Of a DNA stretch of 64,000 nucleotides, positions 46,241 to 57,855 are shown piece after piece. Position 1 is the stretch's first letter. Every line of letters begins with the position of its first letter. The position numbers were made by a program, and so were the translations under genes. The stretch covers positions 62,001 to 126,000 of the forward strand of contig JAKOGH010000811.1 of the NCBI GenBank assembly GCA_024811115.1, in the 5' to 3' direction. The notes beneath the pieces were generated by a model. It had not been told where the DNA came from. It saw only the letters and a list, made by a program, of their open reading frames with translations, and ran no database searches. This DNA comes from Terana coerulea (taxonomy: Eukaryota > Basidiomycota > Agaricomycetes > Polyporales > Phanerochaetaceae).

Positions 46241-48173
46241 CTAATGGTGCGAACTGCTCTGCTTCTCGTGATGAGCATCTAGATACCCTAGTATGCTCTC
46301 GAATGCAGGACGGGCCTTGTATCTAGTACAAAGACGGCTGAGCTCTTTCGTGGGGGTGAAACCAGGAGGGCTTACCTCGCAACATCATCAGGCCAACTCC
46401 TAATGGCACTGGCAAGCCTCCCCGGCACGTCCGGCTCTTTGACAAGCTCCTCGAGAGGCGTCATATACACCCGAATCGTGAACACGACCGCGCCCGTCTT
46501 GGGCAGGCGACGCAGCGTCTGCCGCTCGACGCGCAGACGCACGTCGGCCGGGTCGACAGGCCCGGTGGCGTCCTCCACGTCCCGGTGGCGCGAGTAGCTG
46601 CCGCCTTCGGGCCCTGCGCCGTCCATGCGTAAGAAGCCAGGCTCGCCCGCAGCAGCGTCCTCGTCACCTTTCATCGTGGCCGCCCACGAGAGCTCGTGCG
46701 GGTCGAGCGGGTCGGCCGTGGAGGCGGGCGCGACGACTTGGAAGCTGTAGTTGTTTCGGACAACAGGTTTGTCGAGGGGAAGCCGTCGGAAGAAGCGGGA
46801 CATGCTTAATTGTAGCTTACTCTCAACTGCCGACTAAATGTGAATAGCGAGGAAAGAGATTGCATGGAGAACACTTACATTGAGGGACTGTTCCACTAAT
46901 GTGGATCTCATCCAGACTCATACCTATCTTGTCTCTAAGTCGCCACATTCCTAAAATACACCTAAGTTAGTTATCTGAAGGGAGGGGTCGCAGCTTGCAA
47001 CTCCTCACCTGGTATCAGCACAGCGCCACTCTGCAGGTAATACCGGCCATCGGTTCCTTGTGAGTACAGTAAGTTACCTGTTCAGATCAACACCTCCAGA
47101 ACACGCCCCTACCTTCAATCATGATTGCAAGGTCTTCCTGTATCCTGAAACATGCTCAGCTATCAATTCTGAGTGAATTGCGGTGTGAACGAACAGGAGA
47201 GATGCGACAATCATGGGATCCCTTTCGTCCAACCTGTACATCTTGCCGAGCGGAACGACCGTGATTTCTTCGATGGGAGACTGGCCATACCAGCCAGAAG
47301 TTTCGGACGTCGTCTCTTTCGAGCGTTTGACATGGTAGACATCCGGAAACCGACGGGAGAGGTACTCTGCCAGCTCATGTACGAGTTCAGCAGCTGTGCA
47401 ACATCAACACAATGCAAACAGATTTAAGTATACAGAACACGTACCTGCAGCGTGCCCTCCCGCCACCAACCCAGGCGTCTCGGGCAGAGTTCGGACCAGC
47501 ACATCCGCCCCAGTATTGATACGATGCTCCCGAATCCTCTGATAATGACCAAACTCCTGGTCGAGCTGTATTCACGCACGTCAGCACTCATTAATCTTAC
47601 AGGTCAGGCTACCTTCACCATCGTGTGCTTACCTCTATCCATTCATCCCAGGCCATGCTTCGTATGCCCATCGTGACGCTGCCAGCATTTGCATATTCGG
47701 TTAGCACCAGCGCATCGCGAGCATCGTCGGAGGGCGAGGCACGCACTGGTATTCACCCCATTTGAATGGCCGGTACGGTATCGGCTTAATGGTGGCGATG
47801 TCCTCGCGACACGGTTCGATGCGCGGGTACTCGAATGGGACCGGCGTCCAGTCTATCGAGGGAATCAGCAGTGCGCTCAGGGATCGGGGAGAGAATCGGA
47901 GGAGGACAGGAACGGGGGCGCGTCCAGGGCGACGGTCTCGACTGCGAAGGGGGACGCACCTCCAGGCTCGCGAGCCTCAGCCCGCGGCGGCTTCGCACCC
48001 GAGGGCTTCGCGTCGTGCGGGGCATGTGCTTTCTGCGACGCAGTAGCGCCATTCAACGCACGTAGTCGGAACGCGGATCCGCGACGCAGGCCAATGGCGG
48101 CCAGAACGATGACACAGAGGAGCACAGCGGGTATTGACCGCCAGTCGTCTGCAAGGCCGGATATCTGAGCCAT
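46241..48173 (-). CDS. Membrane-anchored DUF3445 (haem-dependent oxidative N-demethylase-like) protein
   Basis: The start at 48173 gives MAQISGLADDW, then a hydrophobic anchor IPAVLLCVIVLAAIG. The DUF3445 region begins with IPSIDWTPVPFEYPRI and IKPIPYRPFKWG, followed by VTMGIRSMAWDEWIE, LDQEFGHYQRIREHRI, AELVHELAEYLSRRFPDVY, GRYYLQSGAVLIPG, IGMSLDEIHISGTVPQ, RFFRRLPLDKPVVRNNYSF and ERQTLRRLPKTGAVVFTIR. The C-terminus is YKARPAFESILGYLDAHHEK. The family name comes from the alpha subunit of a bacterial haem-dependent oxidative N-demethylase; fungal substrates are not established. About eight introns. The frame breaks at plus 47880-47882 (one base missing between SLPDP and LSALLIPSIDW), with a possible second break near 47754-47770. 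Confidence 0.85.
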
Positions 48174-49507
48174 CGCCACGCCTGAGCTACTGGTAGTGGA
48201 GTTGGGGTGCTAAAAGGATAGTTTAGGGCCTCGTGTTGTCCTCGAGGGCCGCTTAGCCGTTCAGAGATGACACTGCTCTGGTCTTGCACCCGAAAACGAG
48301 CGGCCTAGCAAGGCAAGTTGGACACAGCTGAGTAGCGCAGCTGAGAGGGCGGCGACTTGGATGGAGATAAGCAGCGTGAGCAATGGCGGAGGAGTCTTTA
48401 GGCCCAAGCACTCACTGATGGGTCATAAATTTCCCTGCCCCTTGGCCTGCAAGGCTTCGGAATTCATATCTAGGGGCTTTTCCAAGTTACCGGGATTTCC
48501 TTGCTGAATTTCTAGAGACATGACCGGCCCACGGTGGCGATACCGGTGGGCAGCGCCTGTGCAGCGTTACAGAGAACGTTAGCCTACCACTCAAGTGACC
48601 ACTGTGGGACCCATCGAAGCCGACCGCCGCTTCTGGCAGAAAAAGCTAGTCAGGACCGGCTTCGTCGCGCTGCCAGCTCATTCGGACGGTATGATGTTCG
48701 TCGCCTGCGTCATGAGGTGGTCGTGGTATGTCCGGAGTCGAGAGCAGCCTGTTGCGGTGGTGGCTAGACTACGCCGGCCAAACCCCACAACGTGCAACTG
48801 ATAGGCCGCCTCCGGCGAGTGCAGATCCCGCATACGCACTGGCCTTCGGTCAACATTGATTCAAGCGGCCTATTCAACTGAGAAGCTTGGTGGAACCTGG
48901 AAGTGTTCCTTGCCATTAATTTACGTTACACCATGAGGGCATCCACGAACCGTGCGAGAGTGTTACATACACAATATATAGTATGTCAGATGGTACAAGC
49001 AGACAATTACGCTGGTATCTAATTACAAGGGGGAATGCGAGTGCTGCGGGAAAGGAGGCGATGAATGAAAGTTCGGGACGGAACAGGGTGAGCGGAAGTC
49101 CTTGAGAGATCTGTTGTTGGTGAATGATGATGATGTGCGGAAACGGTGGCATTTCGGACTCGTCCTATGATGCAACCCAACGTACCTCCGGCCGTCGGCA
49201 CTGGAGGTGGTCCGATGGGAAGCTGGTGTGGGCAACTCTGCACCGAGGGCGCAGCGCCAGCGCACGTCCGACGACTGCGGGACCCTGGCAAGCGGTAGGA
49301 GGCTTTGGCTTTGTCCTGCACAGACGTGCAGTTACACACGCAGCAGGACGGAAGACTGGTTTTCAGGTCGCATCTGTGTCAGACGGACATCCAACAACAG
49401 ACACTGGTACGCGGGGATGATGTGATGGAAACGGGATGAGCGGAGGTCTTCTGGTACTGAACTTGACGCCGGACGAGGTAGAATCCACATCCAGCATCAA
49501 GAACAGT
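48174..49507. other. Intergenic, no supported gene
   Basis: This is 1.3 kb between two minus-strand genes. It should hold the promoter of the DUF3445 gene on the left and the 3' UTR of the small gene on the right. No conserved frame or repeat was seen. Confidence 0.45.
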
Positions 49508-50243
49508 TTAGCGTACGAAGGCTGTCGTCGCCTGAACACTTGAAGCGTTCTGACGATGGGCAAACGGGTGTCCGTGACCAGCCATGAATGGCGACTGTTG
49601 TGAGGGCTTGCCGAATTGCGAAAAGAAGGAAGCCGGTGAAACGTTCTGCACCGCCGCTAATTGCGCCAGGTAGAACGGGTCTGTTGAGGCAAACGACGAG
49701 GGGTTCGCGGGAGGGATGTCGTAGTGTACGGATGAGAAGGGTGAGGACACGCTAGACTTGCGCGAGTGCTTCGCGTACAGGGTCGGCGATGGCGGAGGAG
49801 GCATATGCGGTGCAGGGTACGCTGCGGCGCTGTTCGATGATGACGACGCGGGGAAGAGCATGTCCTCTACCATCTGGTCGTCCTCGTCCATTGCATCCCC
49901 ACCCTCGTACTCGCGTTCCTCGGCGTTACTTCTCTCATTCACGTTTGCCAAGCTGTTACTCCGCCTCCGATCGAGCTCGGGACGCTCCCAGAATGACGAC
50001 GAGGTGGGAGTGCAGGACATTGGTGTGTTGGATTGTGTGCCGCGACCGCGGTGGCTCGTCGAGATAGTCATGGGCTGCGCGAACAACGTTTGGGCGAGTT
50101 GGGCCTGTGTGGCACAGTCAGCACGAGCAAGGCCAGAGCACCAAGAGGCAAAAACTTACGTGCAGTGCCTGAAGGTCCATTGCTTCTTGGCCAACGTGGG
50201 CTGAGGACATGGAGGAGACGAGGTCGTCGACAGAGAAGCTCAT
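49508..50243 (-). CDS. Small Ser/Pro-rich protein of unknown function
   Basis: About 226 residues in two exons joined by one intron (about 50106-50159, GTAAGT...CACAG). It starts MSFSVDDLVSSMSSAHVGQE with a likely helix continuing AMDLQALHAQLAQTLF. The rest is Ser/Pro/Asn-rich with an acidic patch (DAMDEDDQMVEDMLFP), a basic KHSRKSS and an aromatic region (DPFYLAQLAAVQNVSPASFF). I do not recognise a domain. The two-exon structure, good splice sites and clear helix support a real gene. The composition suggests a nuclear or regulatory protein, which is only a guess. Confidence 0.65.
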
Positions 50244-51485
50244 GATGGTGGGCGGCGACGGTGGACGGAGGAGAATGAAAGGGAGAGAAAAGGCGCGGAG
50301 GGTAATATAAACGGTCAGTAAATAAGAAAGAAACCGGCGGGTCCATCCCTCGATGGCCTGGTTTCGGGCCGGCACCGGCTACCCGACCCTCAGATTGATC
50401 GCTCCGAGTTCTGTCCGCATTCCTGCCTCTTTCGGAACCTTCTCCACAACGACCGACTGGCGCTTCTCGCCTGTGCCGCGGCAAAGCTCAGGCCCTTCGC
50501 TGCACACCCAAAACGTTTCTTTTGACTCTGCTCGACGTGTGCAGACCGCCGACTCGTCTGGTCGCAGCAGGGCGTGCGGGTGGCAAGCTTGTTCCTCATG
50601 CTCGGCTAGCTGTATATGTACCTGTGCGCAATCGTCTGCTATTACCGCCGAATGCCCACAATCCCATGCTTCCGACGACGGAGGAGCTCGACCCTACGGC
50701 CTAGTCTGCTGTGATGCTGTGGTTGCTGCTCCCTGCTGCCGTTATGACTATTGAGTACCCCTGGGCATCACCGTTTCGTGATAAGAACCTGCCACTCTGA
50801 CAAGGGACCAGCGGTTGGGCTTATATTCCACCAGGGCTGTCGGTCTCGAACGAGCACATGATGCTCCCACACTCCTCCCCGCACGGGGCGAGGTCTGACA
50901 ATACTCAACGGTGGGGGGCGTAGAGAGCCCATCACCGCCCGTGCGTTATGGACACTGCGCTCCGAAGAATCAGCGATTCCACCCTTCCTGTGCAAGTGTG
51001 GAGAGACTCTCAGCACGCCGGGGCGTTATTCCGGCCTGAGGCGTGTCCTGTCGACAGTCCCGGACGCGAGCCTTTTTTCAAACTGCCTTCATCGTAGAAC
51101 CTTGTTCCTGGTCGCCGTATCCCCGCTGCAACCCGCCTGACAAGACGTTATTGTGTGTGTGTTCTGGGCTCAGACAGGTCTGAGCATCGGCGGCGGCGAC
51201 GCCGCGGCGGGTCACAAGAGGTTGATCTGAGATCGCGCCAGACACTGATCCGGTCCAAGAAGAAGATCCACTCCGATCATTAAGTAACCACCCCGAGTGC
51301 CAGGACCGCCCAGGAACTGACCACGCCGAGCCCGACATGGTCCGCGCGACGAGCAGAAAACCAGAACGCCTCCCGGAAAATCAAACTCCGTACGAAAGCG
51401 CATGCGGCGCCGGTCGCACGGCTGCGAACGGGCGGGGTAAACTGTGTTGGCACCTCTCCGGAATCCGGTAAGTGGACGCATCTAC
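50244..51485. other. Intergenic, no supported gene
   Basis: This is 1.2 kb upstream of the small gene and downstream of TTI2. Only short overlapping frames with no conserved motifs are seen. Confidence 0.45.
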
Positions 51486-53334
51486 CTATCGGGTCTCGGA
51501 TCGCGAGTGTACTAGATCTTGGAAAATTTGCTGGTCGAGCTCCTCGAGACGAGCGTATTCCTCCTAGAGATGGACGTGGAGTGAGTGGCGTGATCCTCCT
51601 AGTCGTGACGATGCGCCTATAGCAATAGATCGACTCCTACCTTAACAACTGAAGGGCAGACCTTCGCAAGAACTTCGCAGGCATCCTGCAGCGCCGCTTT
51701 GAGCTTGCGGGCATCTATGATATTAGCGTTGAGCTCGAACACATGCGAGGATGGCGAGAGCGCGTGGGATTTACCATGGTCATCGGCTCCAGACTCAACG
51801 AGGTGGACCCAGCATCGGCATAGACCGTCGATGATCGTTCCTTTCCACTTTGATATCCTGGGTGCGCACTCTTCCATAAGGGCGATAAGGGCCCGGGCCG
51901 AAGATAGCTGGAATGACGCGGAGGTTGCGTTCTCAGGAATCGGGATGAGAACATGCACGAGCTGCAGAACCAGAGGCTGCATGGAGATCATCAGAAGGGT
52001 CATAGTTGACTGGATCGGGTGGAACTAGCCTTCTGGTACCTTGCAGATCCAACCCCAAGAGCCTTGATGACGTCCGGCAATACATCCAGGGTGGGTTGTA
52101 TGGATTCGACTTCGTCAAATCCGTATCGCCAGACGGTCTCAATTATGCCTTCTCCGAGCAAGCTCCACAAGTGGTCATATCGTTGAGCAGAGCCAGGCGT
52201 GGTGGTAAGTTCTATTAAGGTCAGCCAGTCGGCGGCAACAGTACGCAAAAGTGCAGGAGTTTCCGGAGCGCGGAGATATGTAAGGCATTTGTTGAAGCTC
52301 TAATCAGGGAATAAGCACGACAAAAGGGTAAACTAGGGTGGTGATGCTTTACCGCATATAGCAGCCCGTCTATGCCGGTGCGTTTGAGTAGGTCTATAGG
52401 GGCTTTGTGAAGCAGATGCGCTACCATCTGCACACCACGCAGCTTGTATTTGACCTCATAGTCGTCTAGCAATGTCATGACTGGTGGGACAATGAGATGC
52501 CAAATCTTCTCATAGGCGACGCTCTGAAATCTGTCAACTCCTGATGTAGTTCCAGACCAGAAATACTCACATCCAGGCGTCGAATACACCATTCTACGGT
52601 ATTAGGAATTCCAGGATGAAGCTTCCACGTCTGTCCTTCATAATGGTCCTGGTGCGCCAGCTCACCGCCTGCACCCCGCGCTAACACACGGCCGGTCGAC
52701 GCATTGATCCTAGGGTGCAAGCTCTTCAGAAAGATGGGCTTGAGGTGCTGCTCAAGTACTTTTTCTACCACTCGCAGGTCCCCGTCTGCATGATGCATTA
52801 TAATTTCTTTCAATCTGATAATAAGCAGGAGTGCATGAAGGTGTGCAAGGACACTCACCTTGCGCCAAAGTGTGCGTTGTCTCCGTTATCCATGGCCCTT
52901 CACCATCAAACTGGGAGACTTGATAGGCTACTCGAGCTTTGTCGTGTACAGTCAAGCTGTCCCTCTCTTGCAGTCGCCGTTGCAAATCCGCGAGGGCGAC
53001 GTGTGCTCTCTGTCTCCACTGCTCCAGTTGTACGACGACCTGGGCGTCGTTTATAGCTTCGTAGGCATTGAAATCCACAGGGATGTTTAGTTCTTGCAGA
53101 GCCTGCTCGAGGTCGCATCGCCTACGGCCATTGCCTAGGAAGAGGTGTCGTATGCATGTGCAAGTTGCGAGGCGCCCAAAGGCGTCTCTCTGGTTTGGGC
53201 CAGGCTTCTTCATCAACTTTGTGGCGCAGCAAAGTGATGATCAGAGATGCAGGCAAGTTCGATCTCTTCGGGCGCCTGTCAAGCTTCTCAGCTGCACTCA
53301 AGTGCTCTGGCCACGTACTGCTAAGCCACTCCAC
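51486..53334 (-). CDS. TTI2: TELO2-interacting protein 2 (Tti2), 5' end unresolved
   Basis: Tti2 acts with Tel2 and Tti1 (TTT complex) in folding of PIKK kinases such as TOR and ATM. The protein is helical-repeat-like: HYEGQTWKLHPGIPNTVEWC, YEKIWHLIVPPVMTLLDDYE, KYKLRGVQMVAHLL, LLKRTGIDGLLYA, RAPETPALLRTVAADWLTLI and, at the end, EEYARLEELDQQIFQDLVHS with the stop at 51486. The IPP-VMTLLDDY region is the family hallmark. Upstream, VEWLSSTWPEHLSAAEKL and LPASLIITLLRH reach 53334, but there is no ATG in frame there (GTG at 53334), and two frame changes lie between about 52800 and 53160. The start codon and first introns are therefore uncertain. Confidence 0.75.
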
Positions 53335-53346
53335 TTTGCCACAAAT

Positions 53347-55107
53347 ATGAACGGTAGCTTATCCAGTAGGTGCCATTGTCGCTTACGATGCTATGTGTAC
53401 TCAAGTTCCTGTACTTACAGACCCTTTCAACATCACATACCCCACAGCGGTTCAAACCTCCTTACACTCTGGGGCTTCTCTCGCCAAGTTCGACACCTCC
53501 GGGAGGTTTGTCGCAGCCGGACGTCCGGATGGTGGTGCACGGATTTGGGATGTGGACACGAAGTCTACAGTGCGCTGGCTCGAAGGCCACGTGAAGGGTG
53601 TTACTGCCGTAGAGTGCGTACATGGCTGTGAATCGTGGACCGCGGGCTTTCTCATGGGCTATTTTGCAGCTGGTCTAGGAATTCTAGATATGTTCTTACA
53701 GCATCTAAGGACTGGAATGTCACAATCTGGGATCTGGCGTCAGAGATTGACCCGCCGAAGCGGAAGGCCACCGTGAGATTCGATGCTCCAGTGGCCTCGG
53801 CCTCGTTCCATCCGAGAAACAGGTACTTATTTCGCAAAGTATCATGAAAGGTATTTTGTCATAATTATTGGCTTAGCCAGATACTTCTCGTGCTGTTGGC
53901 CCCTGGCGACGTTTACATCGTCGATTTCCGTGGGCAACACCACGGTCGCTTCGAACTCTTCGAGCCGCAAGATGAGAGTGACGACGAGTCGCAAGCAAAT
54001 AAGCAACGGTAAGAATTGTCGACTCTCACGATTCTGCACTCATTCAACCTCTACATGTAGCTCGATGGTAACTGTTGCGCGATTCGATCCGTCAGGCAAG
54101 CACGTCTTTGCCGGCACCTCGAACGGACTCGTACTGGTGTTCAATGTTCGATCAAAGACCGTAAGCCCAGCTATTTCATACTGTGCATGTTTTCTGTATT
54201 TGATTAACACGTACAGATGATCGCTCGCCACAGGATCGTAGGCGTGGGCAGCCTCAAGGGGCTTGGAGTTTGCGAAGAACGGGCGGTTCGTTGTTCTCAT
54301 ATTCTCGCGTGCCCAGTTCGCCATTTGAACTGTTGTACAGCCGAATGGTCACTAACTCTTCTGACCGGACGCTGCGTCAATTCACTCTGCCGCTGTACGC
54401 GCCGCCATCTGCCGACGGATCCTACATTGAGCAAGATCTAGAGCCGACGTATCGCTTCAGCGACCCCATCAACAAGGTTGCCTGGCACGCGATGTCGTAC
54501 AGCCCAGACGGCGAGTGGCTGGCGGGCGGTGCCGCAGACAATGCGACCCACAAGATCTACATCTGGGATATCGTCAACGACGGCCAATTTGCCACAGCAC
54601 TCGACGGTGGCCGTGAGCCTCTGCTACATCTTCACGTGTGCTCTAATCTTCTATTCGATGTCAAGCCTGCTAACATCTTATCTGCTAGTGGCATCCACAC
54701 AAACCGGCGATAGCATCCACTACGAATCAGGGCAATGTGCTGATTTGGCATTGTCCCATGCCCGAGAGGTGGGGTGCCTTCGCCGGAGGCTTTGAAGAAG
54801 TTGATGAGAATGTGGAGTATGAAGAGCGGGAAGACGAGTTCGATATCGTGAATACTCTCACTGGCTGCTGTTGGATTAAGCTAACAGCTGCCATATTCAG
54901 GAGGATGAAGGCGTGCAGGCGCTGCGCAAGCAAAAAGCGGAAGAGGTAGAGATTGATATTCATTCTGTGGAAGTCCAGAAACGAGGAGATTACTGGAAAT
55001 GGAATGCCTCTGATGATGAAGATATTGCTTGGGCGGACGATGAACCCGACGAAGATCTTGAAGGATGGAAGATGAAGATACTCATGGAAGAGGAGGATGT
55101 GAATTGA
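53347..55107 (+). CDS. SWD1: COMPASS subunit Swd1 (RBBP5 homologue)
   Basis: Swd1 is a WD40 core subunit of the Set1/COMPASS histone H3K4 methyltransferase. A 7-base first exon (ATGAACG, 53347-53353) spliced to 53422 gives MNDPFNITYPTAVQTSLHSG. WD repeats follow: GRFVAAGRPDGGARIWDVDT, WSRNSRYVLTASKDWNVTIW, VTVARFDPSGKHVFAGTSNG, TNSSDRTLRQFTLPLY and YSPDGEWLAGG...HKIYIWDIV. The conserved hinge ENVEYEEREDEFDI and C-terminal tail (WADDEPDEDLEGWKMKIL) are typical of Swd1/RBBP5. The frame breaks at about 54265: one extra G separates GSLKGL from EFAKNGR. It starts beside the apparent 5' end of TTI2 on the other strand. Confidence 0.92.
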
Positions 55108-56017
55108 TACGAGATCTTGCTACACTCGACAACCCGCGTCATTTTCCTGACGGTTGAACTACACGCAACGTCAAAAATATTTTTTACATGTTCAGACAAA
55201 TATAAGCAACGATGATCCTCGGCGCTGTCTGATAGACCCCGAGTATGAACGTCGGGATCTCCGCCAATTGCGTGTTGCCACGGCCAGTCTGAGCGCGGAC
55301 ATCCCTCGCACGTTTAGAAAACTCTGCAACGCGTGCGACAGTAACGCCGTACTTCGCGGATGGACGACTGACGCACGCGCAGCCCACAGATCTGAAGCGG
55401 AGCTGTCGCGCAGAGGCTCGGATGCCTTCGTGGCTTTGCGTCATGGGCAAGCGGTCGACTCGCTGGACCCGGGCTCTACTACATACTAGAAAACGAAGAA
55501 TAAAACCCACATCACCAATCCTATAGACCGGCCATGCAGGATGCCGGAAGTAGTCCCTCACAATCTGTGATAGAATAAGCTTAGCCTTCGCGCGAGTTCC
55601 AAAATAGCGTGGACAGAACGGAGAGATTGCAATGCGCCTCAGCGCTCGGGCGTATCCACGCGTTGGCCATGTGCGTGGCCACTGGTGGCAGCCCGCGCCT
55701 AGTTGCAATTGTACACATTGTTAGCGGTCGGGCAGCCTTGTTATACATTTTACATCAAGTTGCAAAAGCATTTTGTGAGCCTTGGTGGGGATGAAAGTGA
55801 AAGGAAAGAGGCGGGCGGTAAATGCGGCGCCCACAAAGACCCACTGCACGTGTCGAGGAACGTGACGAGGCGTGGCGTGACGGGTGAACGACGGTCGACT
55901 TGCCTTTTTCGAGCACGTCTCCTCATTTCACTCTCCACAGACCACTTTCCATCCACCTCGTCGTCCTCAACGCCTTCTACCTGTTCATCATCGTCTCGAG
56001 CAGTGAACTCGAACGCT
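55108..56017. other. Intergenic and PHO80-type cyclin promoter
   Basis: No supported gene. A 174-residue minus frame (55184-55708) has no recognisable motif and random-looking composition. The last 100 bases are CT-rich, fitting a leader. Confidence 0.45.
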
Positions 56018-57492
56018 ATGCTCGCTTTGGCACCGCCAGTACAGCATCATCCATCCGTCACATTCTCTCAACCTTCTTCCGCCGCTTCCTTAGCACGTCC
56101 TCCGCGGTCCACTTCTCGTAGGACGTCTTCATACGGCTCATCCGCAAACTCATCCTCATCCTCAACGTCCACCGTGATTGCTCCTCCAACTAGCCGGTCT
56201 TCCCACCAGGAGGGCCCCTCTTCGCCTCGTCGAACAGGATCACAACACCACTCGTCCACGCTCGAACACCCTTCGCGGTCGTACTCAAATGGTGAAGGAC
56301 ACCACGCGAATGATGGTCGCTATGGTGCATCAGCTGCAGAGGGGAGCAGAGCGGCCGTACTATCGAACCCAGAGCCACCAGAAGTCGACATCCATTCGTA
56401 TGACCCGCAAGACCTAGTCCGTCTGCTGTCATCCCTGTTGACACAGATTGCCACGACCAACGATAGCCTCGCTGGCAGAGACCTATCTCCCACCTACCAG
56501 ATGCACGGTGGTCACCCTTCTCGCTCACCATCAGCCGACGCACACCAGCCTCCCATATGGCGGACGTTGACCAGTGCCTCTCGCACCTCCCTCTCAAATA
56601 ACATGTCTCTGACCTTCCATGCACGGAACATACCCACAATAACGCTGGATTCGTACCTTCTCCGAATCTCGAAATACTGTCCCGCCAGTAACGAGGTCTT
56701 CCTCTCGCTGCTGGTGTACTTTGACCGTATGTCCAAGCTGGCGAAGGAGGCGTGTGGAAGGGCGTTCGTGATAGATTCCTACAACATACACCGCCTCGTC
56801 ATTGCGGGAGTTACTGTGGCGAGCAAGTTTTTCAGTGACGTCTTCTACACCAATTCCCGTTATGCCAAGGTAAGCCTCATTGCCACCGATCAATGTGGCA
56901 ACTGGCTGACTCATGCACTCAGGTTGGGGGTTTACCCCAGGCAGAGCTGAATCATCTGGAGCTGCAGTTTCTGCTGCTCAACGACTTCCGGTTAATGATC
57001 GGTGTCGACGAGATGCAACGCTATGCAGAGCAACTCATACAGTTTTCCGTTAATGAAGACAGCGGCATTTCACCGTCCCCGTCTCCTCTCCCACTACCCC
57101 ACCTCCAATCTCCTGCGGGACCATCGAAGTTCACGACCGGCGCTGGCAGCCACGACTTGAACTCGCACGAACCGGGACACCAGACCCCGCAGTTGGGACC
57201 GCGGCAACCGTACCGCCGTGCTTCTGGCTCGTTCTCGAGCGCGTTCTCGTCGAATGCCTCCGATGCTGCGAGTGAGGCGGGGACAGAGACGGACTTCGAC
57301 GGGTCGACGGACGATGAGCCCACGATCCGGGCAGGACACTCGTCTGCCTCGGACACGATGAGTCTACGCAGCGCAAGCGACGCAGACTCGATCTTCACGG
57401 AGGACGGGGACAGGAGTGATGTGGAGGAGGTGGTGGAGGCGCATACACCGGGAGAGATGGCGGTGCGGGACTACAGGATGATGAGCCCTTGA
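56018..57492 (+). CDS. PHO80-type cyclin
   Basis: A regulatory cyclin for a Pho85-class kinase, usually in phosphate or nutrient signalling. The ATG at 56018 begins MLALAPPVQHHPSVTFSQ; the frame is open further upstream without a better start. After a Ser-rich disordered region of about 190 residues comes the cyclin box: FHARNIPTITLDSYLLRISK, FLSLLVYFDRMSKLA, SYNIHRLVIAGVTVASKFF and YTNSRYAK, then after one intron (56871-56922) VGGLPQAELNHLELQFLLLN. The tail is Ser/Asp-rich and ends DYRMMSP. The RYAK-VGGLP...ELNHLE signature is characteristic of PHO80-like cyclins. Confidence 0.9.
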
Positions 57493-57855
57493 CGAGGCAG
57501 CAGGTACTGCCGCGCCTCACACGACTTCGTGATATAGATTGGCATCTGCTAGAAGCACAACGATCGAAGCAACACCGGCGTGGATACCTGTACTCATTGC
57601 GGTCGGTTCTGTATGTGTACGCATTGCTATGGACTGTGTATTAATACTCTTTCTCCTGATGTCAGCGGGTGCGGAGCGGGACCGTCTCACTGCTACCATA
57701 TGAAGTACCATAACTTTCTCAAACTTTAGTACAATTTGATCCTAGTCTCATTGAATTTGTTGTATCGTCAATCCGTCATATATGAAAATAGATAATATGC
57801 AATTTGAGAGGGGGCGCAACCAAGAGTGAGGTACCGTACTACGGTCATGCCCTGC
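57493..57855. other. Convergent flank between the cyclin and GTB1
   Basis: This is 363 bases with no coding signal, presumably two 3' UTRs. Confidence 0.5.

Noticed and set aside
55184..55708. 174-residue minus-strand open frame between SWD1 and the PHO80-type cyclin
   Set aside because: Random-looking composition, no domain and no splice support.
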